A stretch of 64,000 nucleotides of DNA from the NCBI RefSeq assembly GCF_000685215.1, contig NZ_ARYJ01000011.1, positions 1-64,000 of the forward strand. The letters are read 5' to 3'. The position numbers and the translations under genes were made by a program. This document shows positions 28,768-38,010 of the stretch, one piece after another. The DNA is from Hyphomonas jannaschiana VP2 (GTDB taxonomy: Bacteria > Pseudomonadota > Alphaproteobacteria > Caulobacterales > Hyphomonadaceae). A model generated the notes under the pieces. It was not told where the DNA came from. It saw nothing but the letters and a program-made list of their open reading frames with translations, and made no database searches. The number at the start of each line of letters is the position of its first letter. The first letter of the stretch is position 1.

Positions 28768-30149
28768 AGTATATTTCTACCCGTGGGCAGGCGCCTTCGA
28801 CAGATTTTGCCGGTGCATGTCTAGCCGGTCTTGCGCCAGATGGCGGGCTCTATGTGCCGGAGACGTTTCCGCAGATTGCGCCCCCGGCAAAAGGTGAGAC
28901 CTACGCGGAAGTTGCCGCGCGAATCCTCTCGGCCTTCACGGGGGAAGCGATTCCGCTGGAGGATCTGAAACCGCTGTGCGAGCGCGCCTATGGCAGCTTC
29001 TCGCATCAGTGCGTGGCGCCGCTGACGCAGTGGCGGCAGGATGCCTGGCTGATGGAACTGCACCATGGTCCCACGCTGGCATTCAAGGACATCGCGATGC
29101 AGATCATCGCGCAGATCTATGACTACCTGCTGGGCAAGTCGGGCGAACGCATGATGATTGTCTGCGCCACCTCTGGCGACACGGGCGGGGCAGCGGCGGC
29201 GGCATTTGCTGGCGCGAAGCATGCCGACCTTGTGATCCTGCATCCGCACGGCCGCATCTCACCTGTGCAGCGCATGTTCATGACGACGACGGGGGCTTCC
29301 AATGTCGTGAACCTCGCGCTCGATGGCGATTTCGATGATTGCCAGGCCATTGTGAAAGACATGTTCGGTGACCGGGAATTTGTGAACCGGGTGAATCTCT
29401 CAGGCGTCAACTCTATCAACTGGGCTCGGGTCGCGGCGCAGTCGGTCTACTACGCGACGGTTCAGGCCGCGCTTGGCGGTGCACTTCGCTTCGTTGTCCC
29501 CAGCGGCAACATGGGCGACGCGCTTGCGGGTTATGTTGCTGCGCGCTGCGGATTGCTGAGCGGCGGATTTGAAGCGGTCTGTGCGGTCAATGCAAATGAC
29601 GCTCTGGCGCGTTTGTTCAATACCGGCGTGATGTCCCGTGCATCCGCTGTCGCGACACCCAGCCCGGCGATGGACATTTCCGTGCCTTCCAATTTCGAAC
29701 GCCTCCTGTTCGAAATGACCGGCCGGGATGCCGAGGCGGTTCGCAACACGTATGACACGTACAAACAGTCCGGCGAAGCACCTCTTCCGCCAGAGGCTGT
29801 TTCCCGCCTGAAATGCTCCGGCTTGTCAGCTGCGTCTGTCAGCAACGATCAGACGATGAGCGAGATGAAACAGTTTGAAGCTGAGACAGGCTGGCAGATT
29901 TGTCCGCATACGGCGGTTGGCACGTTCCATGCACGCAGCCTGCCGGAAGCGGATGTGAAAACGGTCGTTCTGGCGACAGCCGCTGCAGCGAAGTTTCCGG
30001 AGACTGTGGAGGAGGCAACCGGGCGCAAGCCCGTGATGCCAGCCCGCGCCGAAGCACTTTACCAGAGTGAAGAAGTTTTTGAGCGGACGGATGCGTCGCT
30101 CGTCACAGTGCGCGCACGCATCGAGCAGCATGTCGGTCGGAGCCGGTAA
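28764..30149 (+). CDS. thrC: Threonine synthase
   Basis: A 461-residue PLP enzyme converting O-phosphohomoserine to threonine. Markers are the N-terminus YISTRGQAP, the PLP-lysine region GPTLAFKDIAMQ, CATSGDTGGAAAAAF and VPSGNMGDALAGY. Length and motifs match the longer proteobacterial and fungal class. The GTG at 28764 overlaps the SURF1 stop (GTGA) and has GAGGA upstream; a longer reading from 28677 would lie inside SURF1. Confidence 0.96.
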   Translation: MKYISTRGQAPSTDFAGACLAGLAPDGGLYVPETFPQIAPPAKGETYAEVAARILSAFTGEAIPLEDLKPLCERAYGSFSHQCVAPLTQWRQDAWLMELHHGPTLAFKDIAMQIIAQIYDYLLGKSGERMMIVCATSGDTGGAAAAAFAGAKHADLVILHPHGRISPVQRMFMTTTGASNVVNLALDGDFDDCQAIVKDMFGDREFVNRVNLSGVNSINWARVAAQSVYYATVQAALGGALRFVVPSGNMGDALAGYVAARCGLLSGGFEAVCAVNANDALARLFNTGVMSRASAVATPSPAMDISVPSNFERLLFEMTGRDAEAVRNTYDTYKQSGEAPLPPEAVSRLKCSGLSAASVSNDQTMSEMKQFEAETGWQICPHTAVGTFHARSLPEADVKTVVLATAAAAKFPETVEEATGRKPVMPARAEALYQSEEVFERTDASLVTVRARIEQHVGRSR

Positions 30150-30150
30150 G

Positions 30151-30720
30151 ATGCTACCGCCTCTCCGCGAAACCCTGGTGACGACGGGGCGGCTGGTTCT
30201 GGCGCCACCTTTCAAGGCCGATTTCGCGGAGTGGGCTGACATTCGGGAGCGCAGCCGTGCGCATCTTGAACCCTGGGAGCCGCACTGGCCGCAGGACGCC
30301 CACAGCAAGTCGGATTGGAGCCGTCGCCTGAAAGCCTGGCACAGCGGATGGCGCAAAGGCCGCGCGCACGTCTTTCTGATAAGGCGCCAGCAGGACAACC
30401 GGCTCGTGGGCGGTGTGTCACTGACCAATGTCCGGGGCTGGCCAGCTCAGGCCGCCAATATCGGCTATTGGGTCGGTGAGCCGTACGAGGGGCAGGGCTA
30501 CATGCAGGAGGCCGTCGGCACGGTGTGTGCCTGGGCATTCCAGGTTCTGGACCTCTGTCGGATAGAGGCGGGCACACTGCCGAATAATGAACGGTCTCAG
30601 CGGGTGCTTGCGAAAGTGGGGTTCGAACGGGAAGGATATGCCCGCGATTACCTGGAGATTGCGGGAAAACGGGAAGATCACATACTTTTCGCCCTCGTCA
30701 GGCCGACGTCGCAGCGCTAG
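30151..30720 (+). CDS. GNAT N-acetyltransferase, RimJ/RimL-like
   Basis: A 189-residue acetyl-CoA-dependent acetyltransferase of the RimJ/RimL type, which modifies protein N-termini. It begins LRETLVTTGRLVLAPP. The NIGYWVGEPYEGQGYMQEAV segment holds the acetyl-CoA loop (QGYM), and RIEAGTLPNNERSQRVLAKVGF is typical. The ATG at 30151 is 1 base after the thrC stop; an upstream ATG at 30130 would overlap thrC. The exact substrate protein is unknown. Confidence 0.88.
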   Translation: MLPPLRETLVTTGRLVLAPPFKADFAEWADIRERSRAHLEPWEPHWPQDAHSKSDWSRRLKAWHSGWRKGRAHVFLIRRQQDNRLVGGVSLTNVRGWPAQAANIGYWVGEPYEGQGYMQEAVGTVCAWAFQVLDLCRIEAGTLPNNERSQRVLAKVGFEREGYARDYLEIAGKREDHILFALVRPTSQR

Positions 30721-30732
30721 ATTCCTCCCGTC

Positions 30733-31761
30733 ATGGCGCACTCCTCCGAAATCAATCCTCAGGGCAACTGGTACTGGAATGCCCCGTCCAGGCGTCTGGT
30801 GATCGATGTGCCGCGCGGATCGGACTATTCCGAATTGTCGGGGGACTGGTCGATTGATGCGCTGGAACAGATGCTGGAGGGGCTCAGCCGTGGCCGGCTG
30901 GAGCGGACCTTTGACGCAGGCGATGGGCCGGTCCGGTGCAATCTGCGTATGTCGAGCGGGCTCGGCTTCCATCTCGTCGGAGCATTTGTCGGGGATGCTG
31001 AAGCGCGCGGCATGTTGCTGACAGGTGATGATCTGCAGGAAATCGATCCTTCGGATCTGAAACCCGGGCCGGATCTGGCGCCTGTTTTCCAGCCAATCGT
31101 GTCTCTGCGAAATGGTCAGGTTGCCGGATTTGAAGCACTGGCCCGTTGGGACGATGGTGACCTCATGTCGCCGCCGAGTCGTTATGAGGATGAGGCGCTC
31201 GCCTCAAACATGCTGATCCGCTCTGCCGAGGCGCTGGCCCGCCTGCGCGACATCACCGGCCGCGACGACCTGTTCATGCAGGTGAACCTGACAGCGCGGG
31301 ATCTGGCGCGCGGGACGCTTCCGGCACTCGTCGAAGCGCTGATGAATGGCTATCAGTTGCCGGAGAGATCCCTGAAGATTGAGCTGACGGAACAGGCGGC
31401 CTTGCGGGATGCAGACTATGCCTTGTCAGCTGCTCTGGCGCTCAAGGCGGTGGGGGCCGGTCTTGTGCTCGATGATTTCGGCACCGGGCATTCGTCATTT
31501 GCCTGGCTGGCGGACTTGCCGGCGGACAGCCTGAAGATCGACCACGGCCTGACCCGGCGGCTGGGCCAACATCGCACGGATACGATCCTCTCCACGATCA
31601 CGCTGCTGGCGAACCGGCTGGGTATGACCAGCACGGCGGAGGGCGTAGAGCAGAAAGAGGATGCTGCGCGGCTGCGAGCGCTTGGCTTCGATCATGTTCA
31701 GGGTTTCGCATTTGCCCGGCCGATGGACATCGAGTCTGCCATACGCTTCATGCGCTACTGA
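30733..31761 (+). CDS. EAL-domain cyclic-di-GMP phosphodiesterase
   Basis: A 342-residue cytoplasmic protein with an EAL domain from about residue 115. Catalytic features are intact: GFEALARW, MQVNLTARDL, SLKIELTEQ, LDDFGTGHSSF, LKIDHGL and TAEGVEQ. It should linearise cyclic di-GMP and thereby favour motility over attachment. The first ~110 residues form no recognised sensor; they have no GGDEF motif. There are no TM helices. It meets the convergent yqgE gene with no intervening base. Confidence 0.9.
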   Translation: MAHSSEINPQGNWYWNAPSRRLVIDVPRGSDYSELSGDWSIDALEQMLEGLSRGRLERTFDAGDGPVRCNLRMSSGLGFHLVGAFVGDAEARGMLLTGDDLQEIDPSDLKPGPDLAPVFQPIVSLRNGQVAGFEALARWDDGDLMSPPSRYEDEALASNMLIRSAEALARLRDITGRDDLFMQVNLTARDLARGTLPALVEALMNGYQLPERSLKIELTEQAALRDADYALSAALALKAVGAGLVLDDFGTGHSSFAWLADLPADSLKIDHGLTRRLGQHRTDTILSTITLLANRLGMTSTAEGVEQKEDAARLRALGFDHVQGFAFARPMDIESAIRFMRY

Positions 31762-32322
31762 TCAGGCGTTTCCCGGGTCGACCTGAAGCCTGGCACTGTC
31801 GATGCCCAGACGCCCAAGCGCGTGACGCCATTTGCGTTCATGCGCGCTGGAGAAAATGAGTTCCGGATCCATGTCGCAGACAAGCCAGGCATTCTCCGCC
31901 AGTTCCGCTTCAAGCTGGCCGGCACCCCAGCCGGAATAGCCGAGGGCAAGCACGCTGCGCCGGGGCGGATGCGCCGATCCCATCGCATGCAGGATGTCCC
32001 GGGTCGCGGTCATGCAGATGTCGCCCTCGACCGGCAGGCTCGCCCCTTCATTGTAGACATCGTCGGTATGCAGCACAAAACCGCGGTCCGAACTGACCGG
32101 CCCCCCATCCAGCACGAATGTGTCCGGCACGTCTGCTTCGATCGGTACATCGAGTTGCTCGAAGAGCTGGGGCAGACGCAGATGCGCCATTGGCTTGTTG
32201 AGCACGATACCCATCGCGAATTCCGGAGAATGGGCGCAGACCAGAATGACTGAACGCGAAAAGCGCGTATCGCCGATGCCGGGCAGGGCGATCAGAAGCT
32301 TGCCTGTCAAGTCTGTATCCAT
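31762..32322 (-). CDS. YqgE/AlgH family protein (DUF179)
   Basis: A 186-residue conserved cytoplasmic protein of unknown biochemical role. It begins DLTGKLLIALPGIGD. It continues GIVLNKPM, VLDGGPVSSDRGFVLH and LGYSGWGAGQLEAEL, all characteristic of the family. The ATG at 32322 has AAGGAAG 9 bases upstream; the longer reading to 32358 lacks this. Confidence 0.93.
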   Translation of the reverse strand: MDTDLTGKLLIALPGIGDTRFSRSVILVCAHSPEFAMGIVLNKPMAHLRLPQLFEQLDVPIEADVPDTFVLDGGPVSSDRGFVLHTDDVYNEGASLPVEGDICMTATRDILHAMGSAHPPRRSVLALGYSGWGAGQLEAELAENAWLVCDMDPELIFSSAHERKWRHALGRLGIDSARLQVDPGNA

Positions 32323-32445
32323 TGTGCGCGGCTTCCTTAAATGCTGAGGCTGAGCCATCCCGACCGCTTTGGCAAGGGCGGGAATCCTTGCTTCGCAGCG
32401 TCTGGCAGCCTATCTCCATGGTCAAACCTGCAGGGAGAAAAGCAG

Positions 32446-32928
32446 ATGAGCATCAAGGTCGGTGATAAGCTTCCGGACGCAACTTTCATGGAAATGACGG
32501 CAGATGGCCCGGCGCCATGCACAACGGCAGACGTCTTTGGCGGTAAAACCGTCGCCCTGTTCGCCGTGCCTGGCGCATTCACCCCGACCTGTTCGGCGAA
32601 ACACCTTCCGGGTTTCGTGGAGAAGCTGGATGAGTTGAAAGGCAAGGGCGTTGACGATGTCGTCTGCACGTCGGTCAACGACGTGTTCGTCATGGGTGCA
32701 TGGGGCAAGAGTGCCGATGCGGATGGTAAAGTGCGCATGCTGGCAGACGGCAACGGCACCTTTGCAAAGGCCCTCGGCCTTGAGATGGACGGTTCCGGCT
32801 TCGGTATGGGGCAACGCTCCCAGCGTTACTCCATGATCGTGAAAGACGGCGTGGTTGCGGAACTCAACGTTGAGCAAGGCGGCGAGTTCAAGGTTTCCAG
32901 CGCGGACTATATGCTCGGACAACTTTGA
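32446..32928 (+). CDS. Peroxiredoxin of the Prx5 (type II) family
   Basis: A 160-residue thiol peroxidase reducing hydrogen peroxide and alkyl peroxides. The peroxidatic cysteine is in VPGAFTPTCSAKHLPGF (about residue 48). The later VNDVFVMGAWGK and the C-terminal region match Prx5 proteins, which take electrons from glutathione or glutaredoxin. That fits the glutathione synthesis gene in the window. The ATG at 32446 has GGGAGA upstream. A terminator follows. Confidence 0.93.
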   Translation: MSIKVGDKLPDATFMEMTADGPAPCTTADVFGGKTVALFAVPGAFTPTCSAKHLPGFVEKLDELKGKGVDDVVCTSVNDVFVMGAWGKSADADGKVRMLADGNGTFAKALGLEMDGSGFGMGQRSQRYSMIVKDGVVAELNVEQGGEFKVSSADYMLGQL

Positions 32929-32967
32929 TTTAATTGGCGTAACGCCTTTTAACCATTTCAGTTCATG

Positions 32968-33005
32968 ATCGGCGTGCTTGGGGGACAGGCACGCCGATTT
33001 TGTTT
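32968..33005 (+). terminator. Intrinsic terminator after peroxiredoxin gene
   Basis: ATCGGCGTGC (32968-32977) pairs with GCACGCCGAT (32989-32998), 11-base loop, followed by TTTTGTTTG. It is a good rightward terminator separating this gene from the SPFH-NfeD pair. Confidence 0.88.
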
Positions 33006-33071
33006 GATTTTTATTGAAAAACGGCAAATCCCTCCCCACTTAAACTGTGTGTAGCAGAGGAGAGGGACCTA

Positions 33072-34022
33072 ATGGATCCGTATTTTGTGGTGATCGTGCT
33101 CGTCTTTGTGGTGGCGATCACTGTGCTTGTGTCGGCATTCAAATTCGTGCCCCAAGGGTACAATTTCACCGTGGAGCGTTTCGGGCGCTACACCAGGACG
33201 CTGACCCCTGGCCTGTCTGTCATTACGCCCTTCATCGACCGGGTGGGCCGGAAGATGAACATGATGGAGACGGTCCTTGATGTGCCTCAACAGGAAGTCA
33301 TCACCAAGGACAACGCCATGGTGTCCTGCGATGCCATCGTCTTCATCCAGGTGATCGACCCGGTCGCGGCGGCCTATGAAGTCAACAATCTCCACCATGC
33401 GATCCAGAACCTCTCGCTGACCAACATCCGTACCGTGGTCGGCTCCATGGATCTGGATGAGGTTCTGTCGAACCGCGATGACATCAACGCACGCCTTCTC
33501 AGCGTGATCGACGCCGCGACGAACCCTTGGGGTGTGAAAGTCACCCGGATAGAGATCGCCGACCTCAGCCCGCCGGCGGACATCACCGAAGCCATGGCCC
33601 GTCAGATGAAGGCCGAGCGTCTTAAGCGTGCAGAAATCCTCACGGCCGAAGGTGACAAGCAGTCTGCCATTCTGAAGGCCGAAGGCCAGAAGCAGGCGCA
33701 AATCCTCGAAGCCGAAGGCCGCCGTGAAGCTGCCTTCCGCGATGCTGAAGCCCGCGAGCGCGAAGCTGAAGCTGAAGCGAAGGCCACCGCAATGGTCTCC
33801 GAAGCGATCGCGCGCGGCGACGTCAACGCCATCAACTACTTCCTCGGACAGGCCTATGTCGAAGCTTTCGGCAAACTTGCTACGTCCAACCAGCAGAAGA
33901 CGGTCATCATTCCGGCCGAGTTCTCCAGCATCATTGGCGCCATTGAGGGTATCAAAGGCCTCACCGGCGCTGCCAAAGACGTTCAGGTTCAGTCCGGCGC
34001 TGTACCGCCAACGCGAAGCTGA
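33072..34022 (+). CDS. SPFH-domain (stomatin/QmcA-like) membrane protein
   Basis: A 316-residue membrane-anchored scaffold protein. An N-terminal hydrophobic segment (FVVIVLVFVVAITVLV) is followed by the SPFH/Band-7 domain (VPQGYNFTVERFGRYTRTL, KDNAMVSCDAIVFIQV). A long charged coiled coil rich in EAEGRREA-type repeats comes next (about 185-250). Such proteins form membrane microdomain cages and work with FtsH-type proteases. A purine-rich GAGGAGAGGGA precedes the ATG. The NfeD gene 71 bases downstream is its usual partner. Confidence 0.93.
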   Translation: MDPYFVVIVLVFVVAITVLVSAFKFVPQGYNFTVERFGRYTRTLTPGLSVITPFIDRVGRKMNMMETVLDVPQQEVITKDNAMVSCDAIVFIQVIDPVAAAYEVNNLHHAIQNLSLTNIRTVVGSMDLDEVLSNRDDINARLLSVIDAATNPWGVKVTRIEIADLSPPADITEAMARQMKAERLKRAEILTAEGDKQSAILKAEGQKQAQILEAEGRREAAFRDAEAREREAEAEAKATAMVSEAIARGDVNAINYFLGQAYVEAFGKLATSNQQKTVIIPAEFSSIIGAIEGIKGLTGAAKDVQVQSGAVPPTRS

Positions 34023-34037
34023 GGCCTGCCATATTCA

Positions 34038-34063
34038 GGGGCTCCGGACTGATCCGGAGCCCC
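34038..34063 (+). repeat. Intercistronic hairpin between SPFH and NfeD genes
   Basis: GGGGCTCCGGA and TCCGGAGCCCC form an 11-bp perfect stem with loop CTGA, starting 15 bases after the SPFH stop. No T-run follows at once, so it more likely protects the upstream mRNA or adjusts the expression ratio of the pair than ends transcription. Confidence 0.6.
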
Positions 34064-34093
34064 TGACAGACGATCTGTTTTCGGAGGCATAAA

Positions 34094-34570
34094 ATGTTGG
34101 AAGAGCTGTTTACCCACCTGACCGTCTGGCACTGGCTGGCGCTTGGATTGCTGTTGTTCGGCATCGAGATGATGACCGGAACCTTTGACCTGCTGATGAT
34201 CTCCATCGCAGCCTGGCTGACCGCAGCCTTTGCTGCCCTCGCGCCTGACAGCCTGTCTCATTGGCAGGGGCAGGTTCTGTTCTTCGGAGCTGCGTCCGTT
34301 GCTCTTTTCGTTCTGGGCCGCACCGTGCTGTCCGGCATGCGAAAGACGACACCGGAGCACCCGACGCTGAACAAGCGGATGGACAGTCTGATCGGTCAGC
34401 GTGGGGTTGCCACGTCAGACTTCTCGAGTGCCGGGCAGGGGCGCGTGAAAATTGGCGATACGGTCTGGGGCGCTGAGACCGTCGATGGCTCAGAGGTCAT
34501 TCACAATGGCGACGGCATTGTGGTCGAGGGCGCGCGTATGAACACGGCCCTCGTCCGGAAAAGCGCTTGA
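34094..34570 (+). CDS. NfeD-like membrane protein
   Basis: A 158-residue partner of SPFH proteins. Two or three TM helices occupy about residues 10-80 (WHWLALGLLLFGIEMMTG, LLMISIAAWLTAAFAAL, VLFFGAASVALFVLG). A C-terminal OB-fold follows (LIGQRGVATSDFSSAGQGRVKIGDTVWGA). It lacks the ClpP-like protease domain of long NfeD, so it is the short type. GGAGG lies upstream of the ATG. Confidence 0.9.
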   Translation: MLEELFTHLTVWHWLALGLLLFGIEMMTGTFDLLMISIAAWLTAAFAALAPDSLSHWQGQVLFFGAASVALFVLGRTVLSGMRKTTPEHPTLNKRMDSLIGQRGVATSDFSSAGQGRVKIGDTVWGAETVDGSEVIHNGDGIVVEGARMNTALVRKSA

Positions 34571-34583
34571 AGGCTGGTGTGCG

Positions 34584-36110
34584 TTACTGACCAGCCTGAA
34601 TGAAGTTGCGAACGTCGTTGGAGAGCTTCGTTCCGTCGGACTCTTTCAGGTACATCATGTGACCGGCGTCATAATAGTCGAACTGGACCCGGTCGAGCAC
34701 GACGCCATTCTGGTACATTGCCATTTCGGCGCCAAAGAATGGCGTAGCCAGATCGTACCAGCCTGACGCCAGAAGAACCTTCAGGTCCGGATTTTCGCGC
34801 ATGCCTTTGCCGAGCCAGGGCGTGACGTTCACATAGGCTGGCCAGCCCTGTTCGTTCATGCTCCAGTTCCATTGCGAGCCCGGCTCACCCGTCAGCACCT
34901 TGTAGGGGCGAGTGAAGTCCACTTTCAGCTCACGGGTCAGGTAGTCATTGATCGCGGCGACGTAGGCCGTGTCCATGCCGTAGCCGGATGGGTCATTCTC
35001 CGGTGTATCGGCCGTGCCTTCGCTGTCGATGCCCTTGTAGCGGCCATCGAACCGGCCAACAGTGTAGCCTTCATTGCGAAGCAATTCCTTGCGGAAGCGT
35101 GTCGGGTCGACGCGCAGGTTGGCAAGCTCGATCCACTTCGCAGACACGCCCAGATAGTCGCTCATGTCTGAGGCAAGGGCGCTTTTCTGTTCCGTCGTCA
35201 GGGTCGAGCCGCGGATCAGCGCCGGGGCCAGCGTGTCTGTTGCATAGGTGCGGGCGTCAGCAACGAAGGCGTCGAAATTATCGTTCCAGCGCGCCTTGTT
35301 TGCCTTGCCATGATACCATGCAATCGCAGCTTCCGTCGGGAAGAAGGCGATATGGGCAGAGTCATTGCCCGGCGCGAAACGCGCGTTCTGGAAGTCGAGG
35401 ATGGCCGAGATCAGGATCACCCCGTTCAGGCCAATTCCATTCCAGCCGCCCTGCAGCTTTTCTGTGAGGGCAGCGGCCCGCGTCGTGCCATAGCTTTCGC
35501 CGGCCAGGAATTTCGGGCTGTTCCAGCGGCCGTTTTCCGTCAGCCAGACGCGGATGAATTCGGCAATGCTCTCTGCGTCCTCGTTGACACCGTAGAACTC
35601 CTTGCCTTCCGTTTCTCCAAGCGGACGGGAGTAACCCGTTCCGACCGGGTCGATGAAGACGAGGTCGCTGACATCCAGAAGCGAGTTCTGATTGTCCTGG
35701 ATCGTGTAGGGCGGTGCGCCGACACCGCGTGCGTCAGATGGCGTAATCACCTGTTTCGGTCCGAAGGCGCCCATGTGCAGCCACAGGGAGGCCGAGCCCG
35801 GCCCGCCATTGAAAACGAATGTCACCGGACGCGTGGTCGGGTCGCTGATGCCATTGCGGACATAGGCAACCGAGAAGATCGACGCGGTCGGCTGGTCTTT
35901 TTCGTTCCGGAGATAGGTCTCCCCGGCAACGGTCGTGTATTTGATCGTCTGGCCGCGAAGCTTGAACGTGTGGTCGGAAGAAAAGGACTTTGCCTCGGGA
36001 ATGTCTGCAGCGCTTGCGGTTGGTCCGGATGTTCCGGTTTTGGCCGGTTCATCTGCAAAAGCCGGTCCCATGGACAAGGCCAGACCGAGGGCAATCAACC
36101 ACGCACGCAT
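34584..36110 (-). CDS. S10 family serine carboxypeptidase-like peptidase
   Basis: A 508-residue exported peptidase. The signal peptide MRAWLIALGLALSMGPAFA ends before DEP. The alpha/beta-hydrolase catalytic residues can be read: the serine in LAGESYGTTRAA, the aspartate in LLASGWYDLATPF and the histidine in DAGHMMY. The oxyanion region FVFNGGPGSASLWLH and FIDPVGTGYS are typical of S10. It probably trims peptides in the periplasm or outside the cell, complementing peptide uptake by the POT transporter. The ATG at 36110 starts the signal peptide. It converges on the NfeD gene with a 13-base gap. Confidence 0.92.
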   Translation of the reverse strand: MRAWLIALGLALSMGPAFADEPAKTGTSGPTASAADIPEAKSFSSDHTFKLRGQTIKYTTVAGETYLRNEKDQPTASIFSVAYVRNGISDPTTRPVTFVFNGGPGSASLWLHMGAFGPKQVITPSDARGVGAPPYTIQDNQNSLLDVSDLVFIDPVGTGYSRPLGETEGKEFYGVNEDAESIAEFIRVWLTENGRWNSPKFLAGESYGTTRAAALTEKLQGGWNGIGLNGVILISAILDFQNARFAPGNDSAHIAFFPTEAAIAWYHGKANKARWNDNFDAFVADARTYATDTLAPALIRGSTLTTEQKSALASDMSDYLGVSAKWIELANLRVDPTRFRKELLRNEGYTVGRFDGRYKGIDSEGTADTPENDPSGYGMDTAYVAAINDYLTRELKVDFTRPYKVLTGEPGSQWNWSMNEQGWPAYVNVTPWLGKGMRENPDLKVLLASGWYDLATPFFGAEMAMYQNGVVLDRVQFDYYDAGHMMYLKESDGTKLSNDVRNFIQAGQ

Positions 36111-36201
36111 ATCAGATACTCCGCTATCAAAAGTGGGGCGGACCCTATCAGCTGGGGCATGCCGGGCAAGGTTGCGGACTGAAACGAGATCTTTGAAACA
36201 C

Positions 36202-36237
36202 AACAAAAAACGCCGGCATCTCGCGATACCGGCGTTT
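36202..36237 (-). terminator. Intrinsic terminator of the M23-bactofilin operon
   Basis: Read leftward, AAACGCCGG pairs with CCGGCGTTT around a 12-base loop, followed by TTTTTTGTTG. It lies 20 bases after the bactofilin stop. It separates this operon from the S10 peptidase gene in the same direction. Confidence 0.85.
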
Positions 36238-36257
36238 CAATTCAGGTAGAGCCTGGA

Positions 36258-36797
36258 TCAGGAAGCGGTTGGCGAAATGCCGAAACCGCCTGCGGCGTTC
36301 GGAGTTGCGCTCGGCGCCGAGGACGATGCGGCCGGGCGGGCATCGCTGGCAGCTGCGCGCGGGGCGGCATCCTTCAGCGGATCATCAGAGTGTTTGACCT
36401 GGCCTTCGAAAACAGCGTTCGACTGAATCTGCAGCGAAGAGTGAACGATGTCGCCCTTCACATGCGCGCCGGTTTCCAGCTCGACCTTGCGGGCACGGAT
36501 GGAACCCTTGATGCGGCCTTTGACTTTCACGACTTCGGCTTTGACTTCGCCGGTGATGTGACCGGATGCGCCAATGGTGATGTCCGTTGCAGCCACGTCG
36601 CCATCGACGGTGCCGTCGATTTGCAGTGCGCCTTCAGACGTCACCGAGCCATTGATCTTCATGTCTGCGCAAATGATGGATGCAGCCCGGGCGGCCGGCT
36701 TCGAGGCGGCGCCGCGGATGGCATCGACGGAAGGTTGGACCTTGGCCGGCTCAGGTGCCGACGGTGTATCGTTGTGTTTGTTACTCTTGGTGAACAT
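36258..36797 (-). CDS. Bactofilin (cytoskeletal polymer protein)
   Basis: A 179-residue polymer-forming protein. The central beta-helix (about 40-135) shows the repeating hydrophobic pattern INGSVTSEGALQIDGTVDGD, ITGEVKAEVVKVKGRIKG and AHVKGDIVHSSLQIQS. Both termini are Ala/Ser/Pro-rich and disordered. Bactofilins localise cell-wall enzymes and shape stalks or curvature. The gene start overlaps the end of the M23 peptidase gene by 17 bases; an M23-bactofilin pair is a widespread functional unit. Confidence 0.95.
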   Translation of the reverse strand: MFTKSNKHNDTPSAPEPAKVQPSVDAIRGAASKPAARAASIICADMKINGSVTSEGALQIDGTVDGDVAATDITIGASGHITGEVKAEVVKVKGRIKGSIRARKVELETGAHVKGDIVHSSLQIQSNAVFEGQVKHSDDPLKDAAPRAAASDARPAASSSAPSATPNAAGGFGISPTAS

Positions 36798-38010
36798 GAC
36801 GGCCTGCTTTCAGGAATTTTATTGGATCATAAGGTTTGCCGTTAAACCAGACTTCGAAATGAAGGTGGTCCCCCGTGCTACGACCGGTTGTACCCATCTT
36901 GCCCACAAGATCGCCGACCTCCACGGTTTGGCCTTTTTTTACCGTAATTCCGCTGAGGTGGCCATAGCGCGACTTAAAGCCGTGCCCATGGTCGATTTCC
37001 ACAAGCCGCCCGTAGCCCGAACGGGGACCTGCGTAAGAGATAACGCCAGGGCCGGCTGCAACGATCGGAGCGGCATGATAAGCCGCCATGTCGATGCCAT
37101 TGTGCCAGCCTGGGCGTTTCTTGAAAGGATCGACGCGAACGCCGTAATTACTGGTCAGCCTGTAAGGCACCCCGACCGGGATACCCAGCGGCAGTGAGGA
37201 TACGATGTCCTCATAGTAGAGCATTTCCGCGACCCGGGCCTGTGTTTGCGACAGGCGGGAATAGAATGTGGTGTCGGTCAGGGAAAGGCTGCTGAGGTCC
37301 GGGCCGGATGTCGCATTGGCGAGCGAAATGAACGGGCCGCCCGTTTCGCTGCTGGCCACGATGCGGTCAGATCCGACCGATGTCAGGGCGAGAATGCCCC
37401 GTGCGCGTTCTGTACGTTCCGTCGCGATGTCTTCGGCTTCGTCGAGAATGCGTTCCTGGTCCATCTTGAGCGATCGGACCGATCCGCGAGAGCTGGCGGT
37501 TTCGAACTGGGCAGTGATGCGGACCGGCTCGCGCGACTGGCGGCTATCCGCTTCTTCGATCGATGCCTGGACCAGCAGGGACGCGCCATCACCCTTCAGG
37601 GAGGAGGTTTCGAGATCGTCCTCGCCCTTGAGCTGTTTGTAGAGGTCTTCGAGTGCCTTCTGGCGCTCTTCCCACTCAACGGTCTCTTTCTGGAAAGCGT
37701 CCGTGCGTTCCTCAAGCAGCGATCGGGACAGAGCGTCCTTGGCACGCAGCTCCTGCACCCAGCGTTCGTATTTGGCGAGTTCGCGGCCATCCGGGTTGCC
37801 AGACAGGGCGCTTCCGCCACCGCTCAGCACGAATGAACCTGTCGCAAAAATCGTCCAGCCCGCCAGCGCCGCGATGCCGGCTGCGAATATCGCCTGCTGC
37901 CATGGAGACACAGAAATGTAGCGGACCGTGCCGCCACTGCGATGGTAGATTTGACGCTCAGGGAAGGCTTTATTGAAGGCCGCCTTCAGATTCGCGCTCC
38001 ACTTCGCCAT
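36781..38010 (-). CDS. M23 family (LytM-like) peptidoglycan endopeptidase, membrane-anchored
   Basis: A 409-residue envelope protein. A cytoplasmic N-terminus precedes one TM helix (WQQAIFAAGIAALAGWTIFATGSFVL, about 52-77). A long periplasmic coiled coil follows (about 92-150), then the M23 domain. Zinc ligands are in GWHNGIDMA (HxxxD) and GDHLHFEVW (HxH). The fold markers SNYGVRVDPF and SRYGHLSG are present. It should cut peptide cross-links in peptidoglycan, positioned by the bactofilin encoded just downstream. The ATG at 38010 is preferred. The 197 bases upstream carry no gene and presumably its promoter. Confidence 0.93.
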   Translation of the reverse strand: MAKWSANLKAAFNKAFPERQIYHRSGGTVRYISVSPWQQAIFAAGIAALAGWTIFATGSFVLSGGGSALSGNPDGRELAKYERWVQELRAKDALSRSLLEERTDAFQKETVEWEERQKALEDLYKQLKGEDDLETSSLKGDGASLLVQASIEEADSRQSREPVRITAQFETASSRGSVRSLKMDQERILDEAEDIATERTERARGILALTSVGSDRIVASSETGGPFISLANATSGPDLSSLSLTDTTFYSRLSQTQARVAEMLYYEDIVSSLPLGIPVGVPYRLTSNYGVRVDPFKKRPGWHNGIDMAAYHAAPIVAAGPGVISYAGPRSGYGRLVEIDHGHGFKSRYGHLSGITVKKGQTVEVGDLVGKMGTTGRSTGDHLHFEVWFNGKPYDPIKFLKAGRHVHQE

